Part shown: one piece after another, positions 23,301-34,334 of the stretch
How positions within the stretch are numbered: position 1 is the stretch's first letter
Layout: every line of letters starts with the position of its first letter
Assembly (NCBI GenBank): GCA_001939145.1
Contig: LSRX01000081.1
Coordinates: 219,690 to 283,689, forward strand
DNA length: 64,000 nucleotides
From: Symbiodinium microadriaticum
Lineage: Eukaryota > Sar > Dinophyceae > Suessiales > Symbiodiniaceae
Reading direction: 5' to 3'
Notes under the pieces: generated by a model
Seen by the model: the letters and a program-made list of their open reading frames with translations, nothing else
Told to the model about the DNA's origin: nothing
Database searches by the model: none
Made by a program: the position numbers and the translations under genes

Positions 23301-26300
23301 TGCTGTCCCCTATGATCCCCTGAATCACAAGGCGCATGGAACATGTGGAACGGCCCATCTGGCTTGCCAAAGGAGTGCGGCGTGGAGCCAGGATGATGCA
23401 CTGCTGATGAGGGTTGCGTGTCTTCCAAGTGCGGACGCGGCTGCGGTTTTGTAGACTTAGGGCCTCGAGCCGGACACCGACGAGGAGGTTTTGGGCATTG
23501 AGGCCCGCGACTCCTTTGCCCTTAAAGTCTAAACCCTATAAGCCCTAAACTCTCTAAACCGTGACGTTTGTGCCCAAGTCGTGGAGCCAGCAAGCTGTCG
23601 AATTCACCTTGGAGCTGTTGCATTGAGAGAAGGTCTCTTTTGGCTTGGCGCTTTGGGGTGGCAGTGTTTCGCTCCGTGCATGTCGGGGTGATCCTCATAA
23701 TAGTTGCCGCTGCGCTTGAACCCTCATATCTCGTGCCTGATCAGGTCGCGTCTTCGTGTTGTGTCGTCATGTCGGTGTCTCCGTGTCGTGTCTGTTGCTT
23801 CTTTGTGTTATGTGCATCGCACCATATCGCACCCTTTCTTGTGTCACAGACCTCATAGCATCCGCGTTCGGTTCCTTCTTTTTGTTTATCCGCCTTCCTG
23901 GTCTCCGCTGTGCTGTGGCCAAAGGCCAAAGCTTCGGCCTGATCTCCCAAACTTGTGCCCTGCACCGCTTGGGCGGTGCCCATAGTTGCACAGCAAGAGC
24001 CTGTAGATCAGCGTTGAAGAACAATGCTGTGTTTGGAACTGGGAGACACATGTCTCAGACGTCGAAACGTGCCCTGCAAAGACAAAGTGCCCCAAACTAG
24101 TTTTGACGAGATATGCACGTGTTGACTGGATTCGGAAAGCTTTCTGGTACTAGGAGACCATGGAACCCGCAAGTTGGCAACTCTGCGCGTTATGCGTTGG
24201 TCTTCCAATGCTGGCGGAAAATCTCCATGTCGGAGCATATGAACAGCATATGACACGTTCTGATTTGTTCAGAAAGCTGGCAGGACCCGGACCATTACTT
24301 GCTGCGTCTGAGCTGCCAGGTGAACTGCGCCTGGCACTGGAGGCGAACGTGCCTTCAGTGGGTCTCGGATTTAGAACCCAGGTGTAGGCACTGGAGGCCA
24401 ATGAGCTTCAACGGTGCAGGCTTGAGGTGCTCTCTTCTCCGGCAGATGGATTAGGGGCACGCGTGCCATGAGGGACTTTTGAGGATATCTTCAACACATG
24501 AAATCGAAAGGAGAACACTCAATGGGTTCCAGGACTAGCTGTTGCAAGCTTGCTGAGCTGCGACGGAGTTTATCTTCTTGAGATCCGAGCTTCGCGGGAA
24601 GCTCTTGAGTTGGCCACAGGATGCTTCATGATCGCAATGGCAACTCCCGATACTGCGGGGGAGGTTCCCAGACAGCGGACCGTCGCAGATTTTCCCAAGC
24701 ACAGCTGGTGAGCTGCAATCAGCAGAGAGGCAGCGACATCTAGCAAGACGCGCAGGCCTCAAGACGTCATGGCTTGCCAGACTTGGAGCCATAGCCGAAA
24801 GCTAGACTGCTAGACACCTTCTTCAGGCCACTGGCATCTATGCGGCTCCGGAAGAAAAGCGAGTTGTCCATGCAAACCTGCTCCGCAGTCGTCGCTCGGC
24901 TTGTTCCGTCGCTTTTCTCATTGTTGCCTCAGCTCCTGTTCCCGTGAATCTCATCGTTCGGCTGCAGCTTTGCATCTCAATGTGGGACAGACGATGGAAC
25001 TCTCCACGTGTACGACCCCAAATCTGTCCATCGACATGCCATTGCTCGCTTCCACTAATTAGTCATTGACAGATAAAGCACTTGTTAAGGAGACGTCTGG
25101 TGGTGAGATAGCCGCGGGACTTACTTGGAGGGCTCAGCCCTGCAGTGCATCAACAGGTAGGCCAAGGATGGATGGTTCGGTTGTTCAAATCCAAAAGCAG
25201 CCGAACGAATGACATCGCGGCTTATGTCAAACCCGCCACGCGGTTGATGCTCTTGCCATGGGACCTCGGGTCTTGCGTAAGCCGGCCCACCATGGAAGCA
25301 AACAGAAACGGCTCGGAACTCGAATTTTGGGCTTTTCGACTTAGGGCGGATGATGCTTGCTTGGATCGCATTATAAAAACAATAATCATAATAGTAATAA
25401 GAATAGTAATAATAGCAATAAACATAATAGCAAAGGTCGACAGCCAAGAAGCGTCCCAGCGGCGCCTGTTCCTCTCTTTGCACATCCCAGGCAGGAAGGG
25501 TAGCTCGAAAGCCCGCACGGTCACTGCGACTGTCAAGAAGTTCTGAAGATGATAGGGTTACTAGGACTTCAGCTCACCTGCAAGTCTCACATGCAAACAT
25601 GACCAACTGAAAGCAATGACTGAGATGCGCTGTTGAAGACTTTGCACTTGTTTCGGCACATGTCCGTGAAGTTTCGCTAAACGCAAAATGCTGGGTGCTT
25701 TCTGAACTGAAGACTCTGCTGCAGGTTGCACAAAGAGACTTCGACGCTGGTGAACTGGTGTTGCAGGCAAGAGTCGAGTCGCGGTTTCAATACCACAATG
25801 ATGTGAAGACTGCTAGACTGCATCACTCCGAAAGAAGTGACTTAAAGTCTTAACGTCTCAAATCTGTGCTCGCCAGACATCATCGGAGTCGCTGCCTGGC
25901 CAGGAAGCCGCGCTTGTTGCAGCCCAGGTCCCGCAGGGACGCAGTCCTGTCAATCAATTGAAGTGAAGTCCCACGGCCAACCGGCGCAGAAGATCTAGTC
26001 GAGAATGAAGCCATAGATGCTTGACACACGCACAGCTTCTGCGCATGTCGCAGCTGTTTTACTGCCAGGTGCCATGCAGAAGCATTTTAAGCTAGACAAG
26101 CTAAAGCCACCTGCGCAGACATGCATACACCAGCTCCGAGACAGTATATCAGGCAGCGCATACGCAGTGCCGACAGGCACCAACCCGACAGCACAGAATA
26201 TAGACTGCTTCAGCCATGAATAAGCTGAAGAAGCTGAGATAAAGCGACGCGTAGTTTAAGCCAGTCCTTGAACTGCAAGATAGGGGTTCTCTGCTGAGCT

Positions 26301-26557
26301 TTGCAAGTGGCCCCTTTTGACTTCACGGCGCGGCTACGGAGCACCTTGGCTTCGACCCTTTGCAGCCAGCTTTGGAGTTGTAGCTGTGACATTTTTCACA
26401 GCAGAATGCTGCGTAGAACTTGTGCCCTTAAGGGTAATCGTGGCTCCTGGCTGCTCTTCCTGTTGCAGAGATGAGCAGCCTGGCAATGCCACAGGCCACT
26501 TTTGAGGGCAAGCAGGCCTCGTCTGATTCACGCAGTCGCTGGTGTGGAGGATAAGAA
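20373..26557. other. Gene-poor interval between the duplicate copies
   Basis: No recognisable family is present. Weak plus-strand candidates are an exon at about 22972-23059 (roughly 29 Lys/Ala-rich codons ending in TAG), an ATG frame at 23182-23454 (90 residues), an ATG frame at 24160-24387 (75 residues) and a frame at 25172-25546. Telomere-type TTTAGGG units cluster at about 21683-21725, and CCCTAAA-like units at about 23525-23560. A 375-base N gap interrupts the interval. Confidence 0.4.
21915..22289. other. Assembly gap (375 N)
   Basis: This is a run of unknown bases between the two duplicate copies. Scaffold order across it is not proven by the sequence. Confidence 0.99.
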
Positions 26558-26664
26558 GAGGGAGTACGCCAGAAAGGCAACTCAAAAACGAGTGGGGCAC
26601 CTTGCTCGCAGAACAAGCTGCAGATGCTGCGGTTCCACAGCCGCTTCCCGCGCTCATTGTTTCT
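26558..26664 (+). CDS. Candidate upstream exon, possibly the kinase N-terminus
   Basis: A plus-strand frame of about 35 codons has a convincing composition (Leu-Lys-Asn-Glu-Trp start, Ala-rich helix, Pro-Leu turn) and ends at TAG 26662-26664. Its position 230 bases before the first recognised kinase exon suggests it could encode part of the N-terminus. No domain supports this directly. Confidence 0.3.
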
Positions 26665-26897
26665 GGATGCTTCTAGATGCCGGCGCACATCTCAGGAGCA
26701 CATCCAGGAAGCCTCCCCCAGTGGAAGAGCACCTCGAGAAATTCGAGGCCTTCTTGTCATGCCCCCCGCGGTGTCGTCATGGCATCTCACCGTAGTTCAC
26801 ACGGCTGCGAGGTCGCAAAGGAAATTGCAGGGCACTCAGAGCCTCAGAGCCCTTGCATGGCAACCCGGGCCAGTTCAGAAAAGCCGAAGTTTTGCAG

Positions 26898-28488
26898 GAC
26901 AGCGATACCCGGACCTTCCTGAAGAATGCGATGAAGCAGGATCGGTTGTGTGCCACGCCCGGGCCCAGGAGGAGCTTGAGTCACGTTTGGATCGCACTGT
27001 AACTCGGGATCCTCAAACTACTTTACTCCTTACTGGGGGCCCGTGTCTTCAGCCGACGACGGGATGGTTCAGGAAGGGCGGGAAGTGTTCCGGGAAAGCA
27101 GACTAGCCGAGGCTGGATGACGCAGAGATCGAGTCCATTCTGAACACTGTGAAGGTGTTTTGCCCTGTCAAGCTCGCGACTATGCGTCGTAGAAGCTTCT
27201 TCAGCCCTGCCCCCCCTGCAGTTTTTCAAGTTCGACAAGGGCACGCCCATTATCCAGGAGGGCCGTCTTGGAACAACGTGGCTCGGACAGCAGTATTCTG
27301 TGAGATGGGATTCCTGGGTTGGGCGAAGACCCCAGGTTCTTTGTGACGCAGACAGGATCGATGGAAGTAAGCGTGTCTGGGTCTGCAGAAAAGATGTTCG
27401 GGCTTCTGTTTCTGCCAAAGGGATGTGCAACAGAAGCTCCCATGAGGTGAAGGGCATCACCTGCAACACCATCGGTGCAGGTGAGTCTCTTCTTTCACCC
27501 AAGTCCCTGTCAGACTGTCTTGCATTGCGCAGGCTGTGCCTTCGGTGGCCTGGCCCTGCTGTACAACTGTCCCAGGAAACCACCACTGCATCCTGGCACA
27601 GTGTAAGTGTGATATCTTGCACTCTCCCCCACACGAGGACGGCGACCGTCAAGGCCACAGCGGATAGCGAGGTCTGGGGCGCTTCTTGGCTGAAAAAAGG
27701 GCGGCAGATGAAAAATCCTTGGGAAACTTGGCCGGTTCTGCTATTCATATTACCATTACTGTTACTACTACTGTTACCATTACTATTACTCAGGCCAGTG
27801 GCATTGCCTTCAAGGAGAGCCTCCAGCAGAACGCCACCAAACACCAGGCAAAACCCGGCATTTCCGCAACAGAGAAGATACGTCGAAAGAGCACCTCCGC
27901 CCTCCCCCCCCCTGTCTAAACCCTAAACCCCCAAAAACCCTTAAACCCTATAATATCCTAACCCACCCTGCCAGGCCGAAACCCTCAAGTTTTTGGATTC
28001 CATGAGCATCTTCGAGGGCCTCACCAAGAAGCAGAAGACCTGCGTGGCAGAGGTGCACCGTCTTTTTTCAGCGATCATTCTTATATTCGTTCTTATGATG
28101 ATCATGATATATTCTTGCTGTCATTCGTACTCGTCTCATTTTGATCGCGCTGCCGCCGGGTTGCAGACCTCCCAGGCGACCTTCTCAGTAGTCTTCGAAG
28201 ACAAGGCGGCGAACGAAGCCCCACATCCTGACATCCCTGACCCTGTCCCTAAACCCTAAACCCAAAACACGGACACTGTGAGCCATGCCTGCCTTGCGAG
28301 TGTGTGAGTCGAAACTCAAAACATCGAGTGGAAAAGGGTCGTGCAAAAAAACACTAAACCTATAGAATCTAGAATACCTGTTGAGATGTTGCCGATGCTT
28401 GCAGCTTTCCACCTCTGGGGCAGGCTCGGGTTGTGACGGCCGGCGACATGCAGACTGCCATCTACTTTGTAAAGAAAGGCCACTGCCC
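26898..28488 (+). CDS. PKG-like kinase gene, 5-prime part: first and start of second cyclic-nucleotide-binding domain
   Basis: Exons follow one another in family order. 26898-26948 encodes the helix before the domain. About 27111-27163 encodes Asp-Ala-Glu-Ile-Glu-Ser-Ile-Leu. From 27222 comes Lys-Gly-Thr-Pro-Ile-Ile-Gln-Glu-Gly. From 27336 comes Phe-Phe-Val-Thr-Gln-Thr-Gly. 27447-27480 and 27533-27575 are followed after a 62-base GA-AG intron by 27638-27683; together these make the phosphate-binding cassette ending Pro-Arg-Thr-Ala-Thr-Val-Lys-Ala. From 27794 and 27975-28052 come the linker and the start of the next domain, and 28391-28488 gives Gly-Asp-Met-Gln-Thr-Ala-Ile-Tyr-Phe-Val-Lys-Lys-Gly. 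The cassette reads Phe-Gly-Gly where the family has Phe-Gly-Glu, so a key ribose-binding Glu is missing. Alveolate PKGs carry several such domains before the kinase. Confidence 0.8.
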
Positions 28489-28697
28489 TTCGGTTTAGGG
28501 TTTAGGGGGTTTAGGGTGCAAAGCGCTCTGCTGCCGCTGCTGAGGCCAAAGAACTCGAGAATGCGTCCCGTCTCGTAGTTGCTGGCGGAGACTCAAATTA
28601 GCTACGCTTGAGAATCTGAGTAGGAACTTAGACCTTCCGGAGGCTGTGACTGAGATTCACACACAAGCACGCAGATTTTATTTGGGAAATAGAGTAC

Positions 28698-28709
28698 TTT
28701 TGGCTCAAG
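28698..28709 (+). other. Spliced-leader relic, downstream copy
   Basis: This is the same 12-base leader remnant as at 18096, again 40 bases before an ATG. Its presence in both copies shows that retroposition came before the duplication. Confidence 0.75.
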
Positions 28710-28748
28710 TTTCGGGTTTCGCTGTCCTCCATTCAGCTCCAGCCTGCT

Positions 28749-30284
28749 ATGATTCTTGCGTTTCAACTAGCTCTCTGCGGCCTCTGCGGTTTGGTTCAGG
28801 CCACAGATGACCAGTGCTTGCTGGCTCGGCCGCCGACAAGAACGGACACTCTGGAAGAGGAAACGGACACTCTGGAAGAGGAACTGGAAGAGGAGGAAGA
28901 TCTTCACTACCAAGGTGGGGCCAGCTCGGACTACATGAAGAGGTGGGAAGGTAAGTGGGAGAAGCAGGAGCCACTGCATCGGCTTTCTCACTTCGTTGCT
29001 TTGGCAGTCAGAGCGGCGCGAGATCCCTCCAGCATGACTCTTATCCCCACTCTTCTCTCTCACTTCTGGTCCTGGCGCTCCGGTGACCCAAAGGAAGGTC
29101 TGGTTGCAACAACCTTTCAGTGGACCCAACGCAACGTCCCAAGTGGTGGCGTCGCTATAGATATCAGTTCGCGTATGACCGCAGTGAAAACCTGGCTGGA
29201 GAAGTATTTAGACTATGAAGCCCCCTTCTACAAGATCAAAGAGGCCAGAGCTGAGGCCGAGACGGCTCTGCGAGACATCAAGGAACACCCGGAAATTTCG
29301 GAAAGGGCTCTAAGCATTGCGAACTACCTCTTGGCCGCGACAAGTCTCATGGTGATGTGGAGAGAGGAATACAACCTCCTCGAAAAAAAGACAGTGCGTG
29401 TCAACATGGAAGGCGCCTATGAAGAGATCAGAGAAACTCTGAAGGACCTTGTAGACGTCTTCTGGATTTACCGATGGGGCTTTATCCGGATGCGTGAGGA
29501 CCCGTCCGATAACACCTATGACGGCTTCATGTGGTTCGACGATTTCCTCAAGGTGAAGCGGAAGTGCAGCGTTGACCGGAAGTACTTTTCCGAGTTCCAG
29601 GATGTGGTCACACAGGTCCTCAAGCGGGAGATCTTCGTGCTCGAGCTGGCGCCCATGCTCAAGAGCTTCACGACGCTGCACCGGCTCATCCCGGGCCGTG
29701 AGGAGGAGCCCCCAGAGTCCGAGCCCTTTTTCCCCGAGAAGATCTATTTGGGCCCCTACTCCGGCTTCATGATGGGCACCGAGGCTTGGATGTTGCACCA
29801 AGAGGATGTGGACCGGATCCTCTACCCCAGCGAGACCGAAACCTCTGGCGGCTCCATTTGGAAGGCCGGGGGCCGCACGGGCGCTGCGGTGGACCTTTTG
29901 TGGCTTCTCCACGGGGACTCTTCCGAAACCAGGATTGGGAACGAGCACGGAGGCGTCCCGGTGGGGATTGAACGACTGCCCCCCTACACCTGCGGTTTGG
30001 AGATCGCCTACCACGGGCGCATCATGAAGGGGGAAGCCGTCGCCTTCATGAGCGGGATCGCCTTTATGAACATCAAGAACCAGTCCTTGGCAATCCAGGG
30101 CTATGACGAAGAGCGTGGGATGTATGCGGATCGGATGTACACAGGGCCCGGCCTGTGCGGCCTCTATACCCTGCACCAGTTCCACAAGTACAACAAGCCG
30201 CGCAAAGATTACGAGAGCTTGACCCTGGGCGATGGCATTTTGCTGAGCTTCAAATGGGAGCCAGTAACGGAGGAGGACTTTTGA
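28749..30284 (+). CDS. Secreted delta-endotoxin-like protein, copy nested in a kinase intron
   Basis: The frame has 511 codons with the same signal peptide, acidic repeat, helical region and beta-prism-like C-terminus as the gene at 18147. The first 131 codons are identical to that copy at nucleotide level. Differences cluster at codons about 132-142, 180-182, 213-215, 240-283 and 418-450, with two in-frame additions of about 5 and 8 residues. The gene lies on the same strand inside the large intron between kinase exons 28391-28488 and 34335, so transcription of the host gene passes through it. Its apparent lack of introns in an intron-rich neighbourhood, plus the leader relic, points to a retrogene. 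Function is inferred only from architecture. Confidence 0.6.
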   Translation: MILAFQLALCGLCGLVQATDDQCLLARPPTRTDTLEEETDTLEEELEEEEDLHYQGGASSDYMKRWEGKWEKQEPLHRLSHFVALAVRAARDPSSMTLIPTLLSHFWSWRSGDPKEGLVATTFQWTQRNVPSGGVAIDISSRMTAVKTWLEKYLDYEAPFYKIKEARAEAETALRDIKEHPEISERALSIANYLLAATSLMVMWREEYNLLEKKTVRVNMEGAYEEIRETLKDLVDVFWIYRWGFIRMREDPSDNTYDGFMWFDDFLKVKRKCSVDRKYFSEFQDVVTQVLKREIFVLELAPMLKSFTTLHRLIPGREEEPPESEPFFPEKIYLGPYSGFMMGTEAWMLHQEDVDRILYPSETETSGGSIWKAGGRTGAAVDLLWLLHGDSSETRIGNEHGGVPVGIERLPPYTCGLEIAYHGRIMKGEAVAFMSGIAFMNIKNQSLAIQGYDEERGMYADRMYTGPGLCGLYTLHQFHKYNKPRKDYESLTLGDGILLSFKWEPVTEEDF

Positions 30285-31028
30285 CGTTTTGCACGGCACC
30301 TCTTGAACCTACAGTGGGTGCGGGGCCGGCGGCCTTGCCTGAGCCGTGAGCTCTCAGTATCTGCCCTCTGCACAGGCTAGAGTCGCTAGAGGTAGCAGGC
30401 TATTCCCTTTGTCGTTTGTGAGCATCTCGTCTTAGGGGCGGTTGTGTTGGGTTTTTTGGGCTGGGTGGTTGTTCGCGGCGTTCGGCTCTTTGGTGGGGTT
30501 CCGGGGATGGGGTTTGGTTGGTTGTTGTTCTGCCGCGTTGCTCGCTCGGTGTGGTGACGGCTGGCATTGTACTGTAGCTGACTGACAGCGCCAGGAATTT
30601 CAACGCATCGTCCATGTGCCATCTTTGATTTTGTTGTGGGGATGGGACAGCTTTTCCGCTTGCTGGTTACATCCCACCCCTGTCTGGTGAGCGCATACTA
30701 TGTTTAGAGAGTTCTGCGCCACCTCCCACGTTTAATTACTGCACGTCTTAGGCTGCGTCCGACCTGGACTCCGTGCCTTGAAAGTGAAAGTGAAAAAGTG
30801 ACAGCGACGGGGGCTTCCGGCGGGTTTGCCGGGTAGCACCGCTCAGCGCTTCCCCCCCTCCATGGATTTATGTATATTTATGTTGAATGCCTTGACAGCA
30901 CGAAAAAGGTTGTAAAACGAGTCTAGGGTGCTCTTCAGCATTCACAGAAGCAAACCAAGAGCAACCACGGACCCTTAGAAGCACCTGTGGAGCGAGGCGA
31001 ACTGGCAGTGTACTCGGGCGGACATGCT

Positions 31029-32418
31029 GGCGGCTCAGAGGCTCGCAGTATTTGGGCTTGATCTCAGCACCTTGCATTCATGGAGGCAAATGCAACTCAC
31101 GCAGGAGTGACCAATGTAACCCACACGCACACACACACACACACTCTCACAAGCAGAGGCGGTGCGTGTGCCCAGGCATCGTGAGCATGTCGCTGCTGAG
31201 GTCAAAAGCACAGGGGAGTTCGTAGATGGCTCTGAAATTGGACGTCTCGGGCCGAATGTTACTTGGAGCGAATCCGATGGCAGTCGTGTTGGAGTCAGCC
31301 TGGTTTAGATTGGCCTGTTGGGAGCTGTTTGACTTTAAAGTATTCCTTTCAAGGAACTTGTCGAAGCGGAGTTAGTTAGTCAAGGAAGGGTGATCTGAGT
31401 TCGAACAATTTCCTGGCCCTGTAAATTCAATGGTCACGGGACGAATGATGCAAGCGAAACCCTTCCCATTCCAGGTCCATACCATAAGATTCCCACAGCG
31501 GTTCTTCTTCCTCCCTAGACCGGTTCCCCAGACCCAAAGCCGGCTGTTTTGTGGTTTGGCATCCTTTGCACGGGATTTTGTTGGGCAGGTTGCGGTCTGG
31601 CTTAGCATCATCTCTTAAGCAGGCGAATGTGGAAATGCTTCGCATGGGGAGTCCGAGTGTGAGGACCAAGACCCAAACCTCGGTTTGTTCATCGCGCGTT
31701 CCATTCCGTTTGCTTCATGCCGACGAAAAATTTCACGTGGCGGGTCCGAATGTAACATTTGAGCCTGAAGCCGTTCTGTTGCTGCTTCTTTGAAGCTGCA
31801 ATCCTGAAATGAGTAATCGACTGACCAGACCCGCCTTGCCTGTCTTCTGCGAGAGCGAGAGGAGTCGAAACACCCGAAAGCCGGTGGATACCCTCGCAGA
31901 CCCGGATCATTGCACACAGTGCTACGGCCGATTTGGCACAGACACATCGCCAGACTACCTCACGCAGTCCGCCGAGCTGTGGGAGTCGAATACATCCTCA
32001 AGTGGCCAGTGTCAGTGCGCCAACATCCAGCCAGCTAGGCGGGTGAAAGCAATAGGTGATCCTTGGGTTTGAAAACGAGTCACCGAGATGCGCGTTCGTG
32101 ATGCTCGACAGCTAGGAAGTAGTTGTCTTCGACGTAGCGCCATTGTGAGAGTCAAGGAGTCGAGGCTTTAAATCCCACGCGGAGAGCTTGTCAAAGCTTT
32201 GCTCAGGACTGCTTCGGAGAGTCACAAGTGGTTTCGAAGGAGCCGTGTCGCAGCTGCACATGGTCATGGTCAACTGATTTCGTTGGCCAGAAGTACAGTA
32301 CAGTCCTTACATGCTGGCACACCTCTGTGCATATTATGTGTATGCATGTATGTATACATATATATATATATATATAGATAGATAGATAGATATAGAACTA
32401 TGTGTATATATGTCTCTC

Positions 32419-32473
<55 letters not shown>

Positions 32474-33693
32474 CGAGAGAGAGAGAATGAGAGTGGAAGG
32501 GCCTCCCCGCTCCACGGCGTACCTGTCAGTATGTATATATATATATATATTTATTTATTTTTATTTTTATTTATTATTATTATTATTAATACTATTGTTG
32601 TCATCATATTAGTATTAGTATTAGTATTATTGGTATTATTATTAGTATTAGTATTATATGTATATATACATATATGATTCATTATTGGACATAATTAGAA
32701 TTAGAATTGTAGATAGATAGAAAGACAGAGCCTCTGTCTAGCGAGCCTAACCTACCTATCGACGCATCTAGCTTTCTTTCTATCCGTACAAGTGCATCGT
32801 TTCATGTTGTACCGTGCTTTAGGTCTGTTTACCCATATTCTGGGAAGAAAACCCTAAACCCTCAGCCATGCCAGCTTTGTGCGAGTGCGTGAGTCGAAAC
32901 CCTAAACCGCTCATCGCACGCGCCAGCGAGGTTTGACATCACCATCCTGGCCAGCGGTCGCTCGGAGCTTCTCTGCGTGAGTGTGGCAGAACTCAAGGCG
33001 CGAAGTATAGATCGTAGTAAACGAGCAGGGGGTGAGCTGCAGCATCTGCAGACAATACCCCAAAGTGTCGTGCCCATTGTAACATGGGAGCGATAGATCA
33101 CGCGATCGAATCAAATTACAGAAGCAGTCGCGGCGATGAACGCCCAGACATGGATCCATGTCACCTTCCCGCATCGTTGAGAATGCGCTGCAGATCCTGA
33201 GAGCTCGCGCAGGTCATTGTTGGAGATGATCTGGGGGCCGTTTTGGAGCGGAACGCGATATCGCAGGGGCTCAAGAAATGCGCTGCCCTTAGCGTGTCAG
33301 GTTTGTTGAGGCTTACTGTGCAACCGGATCAAGCACCAGCTATGTGGTGGGTGGAATAAAAGGGGATTCACGGTGACTCCGATTTACCTATTCACGAAAA
33401 GGCCGGCATTCATGTGCGTTACAGTCGCATCGCTAGCTCCATGCGTTTAGAGTTTAGACTTCGAAGTTCCCGTGCAGACATTGATTGCGGGCAGCTGTTT
33501 ATCACTGGGGAAACTACGGCAACCACCAGCCGCCCCGTTCTCGTCACCCCCACTTGCCTCCACTACACTCACTACACGCGAAATCTGCGCACGACGACGA
33601 CTTGATGCTGCTCGCTGATTTGTGAGCTCCTACCAAACCCTGCATCCTCCGCGTGCGCCAATGCCACCGTTAATCTCACGACGACGACTTTGG

Positions 33694-33724
<31 letters not shown>

Positions 33725-34334
33725 GCCGACAAGTACTACGAATACAGCTGCTATCACCGCTCCTACCACCGCGACGACGACTACTACAACGACTGCTCGG
33801 ATGGTGCAGCGACATCGCCAATGACGACCTCTTACTCCTCCTTCATGAACTCAACAACATCAGCTGCTGCACCTCAGCGTGACCGTGTCCATTTCCTTTG
33901 CTGCAGGCCCAGTGATCTCGCAGTTCACGGCCGGGCAAAGAGCAGAGCTCATGAAGTGGGTCGTCGTTAAGGACACGGCCTGCCTTTGACGGTGGCAGTG
34001 CGGCGCAGTGAATCGATTTTTTGAGTTTGACAGCCGCTATTCGGCCAAATAGGTAGATCGTTATGAGATACATGTCAGGACTACGCTGCAGGAGCCGAGG
34101 CTGCTTGGCAGGGTCCGGCAGTACGTTCACCAGACATCAGAGCAAGGGTGTGTAGAGGAGATGTTGCTGACGAAACAGAGATGCATCTCGAGGCAGGTGC
34201 AGCGGCCAGGATACTTATCGTGCTGGAGGGCTCGCTGTCCGGGCTTGAAAAGGACTGAAATTAATACTATGAGAGACTGGTTGTGGAGTTTCAGCCAAGG
34301 ACTTATGAGCCGGTTGAATGGGTAGAGACTGCAG
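31029..34334 (+). other. Remainder of the large kinase intron, microsatellite-rich
   Basis: No exon or family pattern is seen. The stretch contains a CA tract at about 31130-31150, AT/GATA/GA and TTA tracts at 32355-32665, telomere-type CCCTAAA units near 32850-32905 and an ACG-rich tract at about 33680-33790. Open frames across these tracts are repeat-encoded. Confidence 0.5.
32355..32665. repeat. Compound TA / GATA / GA / TTA microsatellite
   Basis: Successive TA, GATA, GA (about 32430-32485), TA and TTA/TTAG runs are interrupted by a short unique stretch near 32490-32530. Confidence 0.95.

Larger units (their letters stand above)
27237..31028 (+). repeat. Segmental duplication, downstream copy (probable parent)
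   Basis: This is homologous to 16479-20372. Here the block is seamless with flanking kinase exons on both sides and its kinase exons are in frame, so I take it as the source copy. Confidence 0.93.

Noticed and set aside
24535..24792. Possible LRR fragment on the minus strand
   Set aside because: Only one stretch resembles a leucine-rich repeat consensus, and it is not followed by a second repeat at 24 residues.
16479..31028. The duplicate blocks as two alleles wrongly joined
   Set aside because: Not excluded, but the vegetative stage of these algae is haploid, the upstream block has frameshifts and distinct flanks, and it begins mid-exon; a true duplication fits better. Long reads across the 21.9 kb gap would decide.
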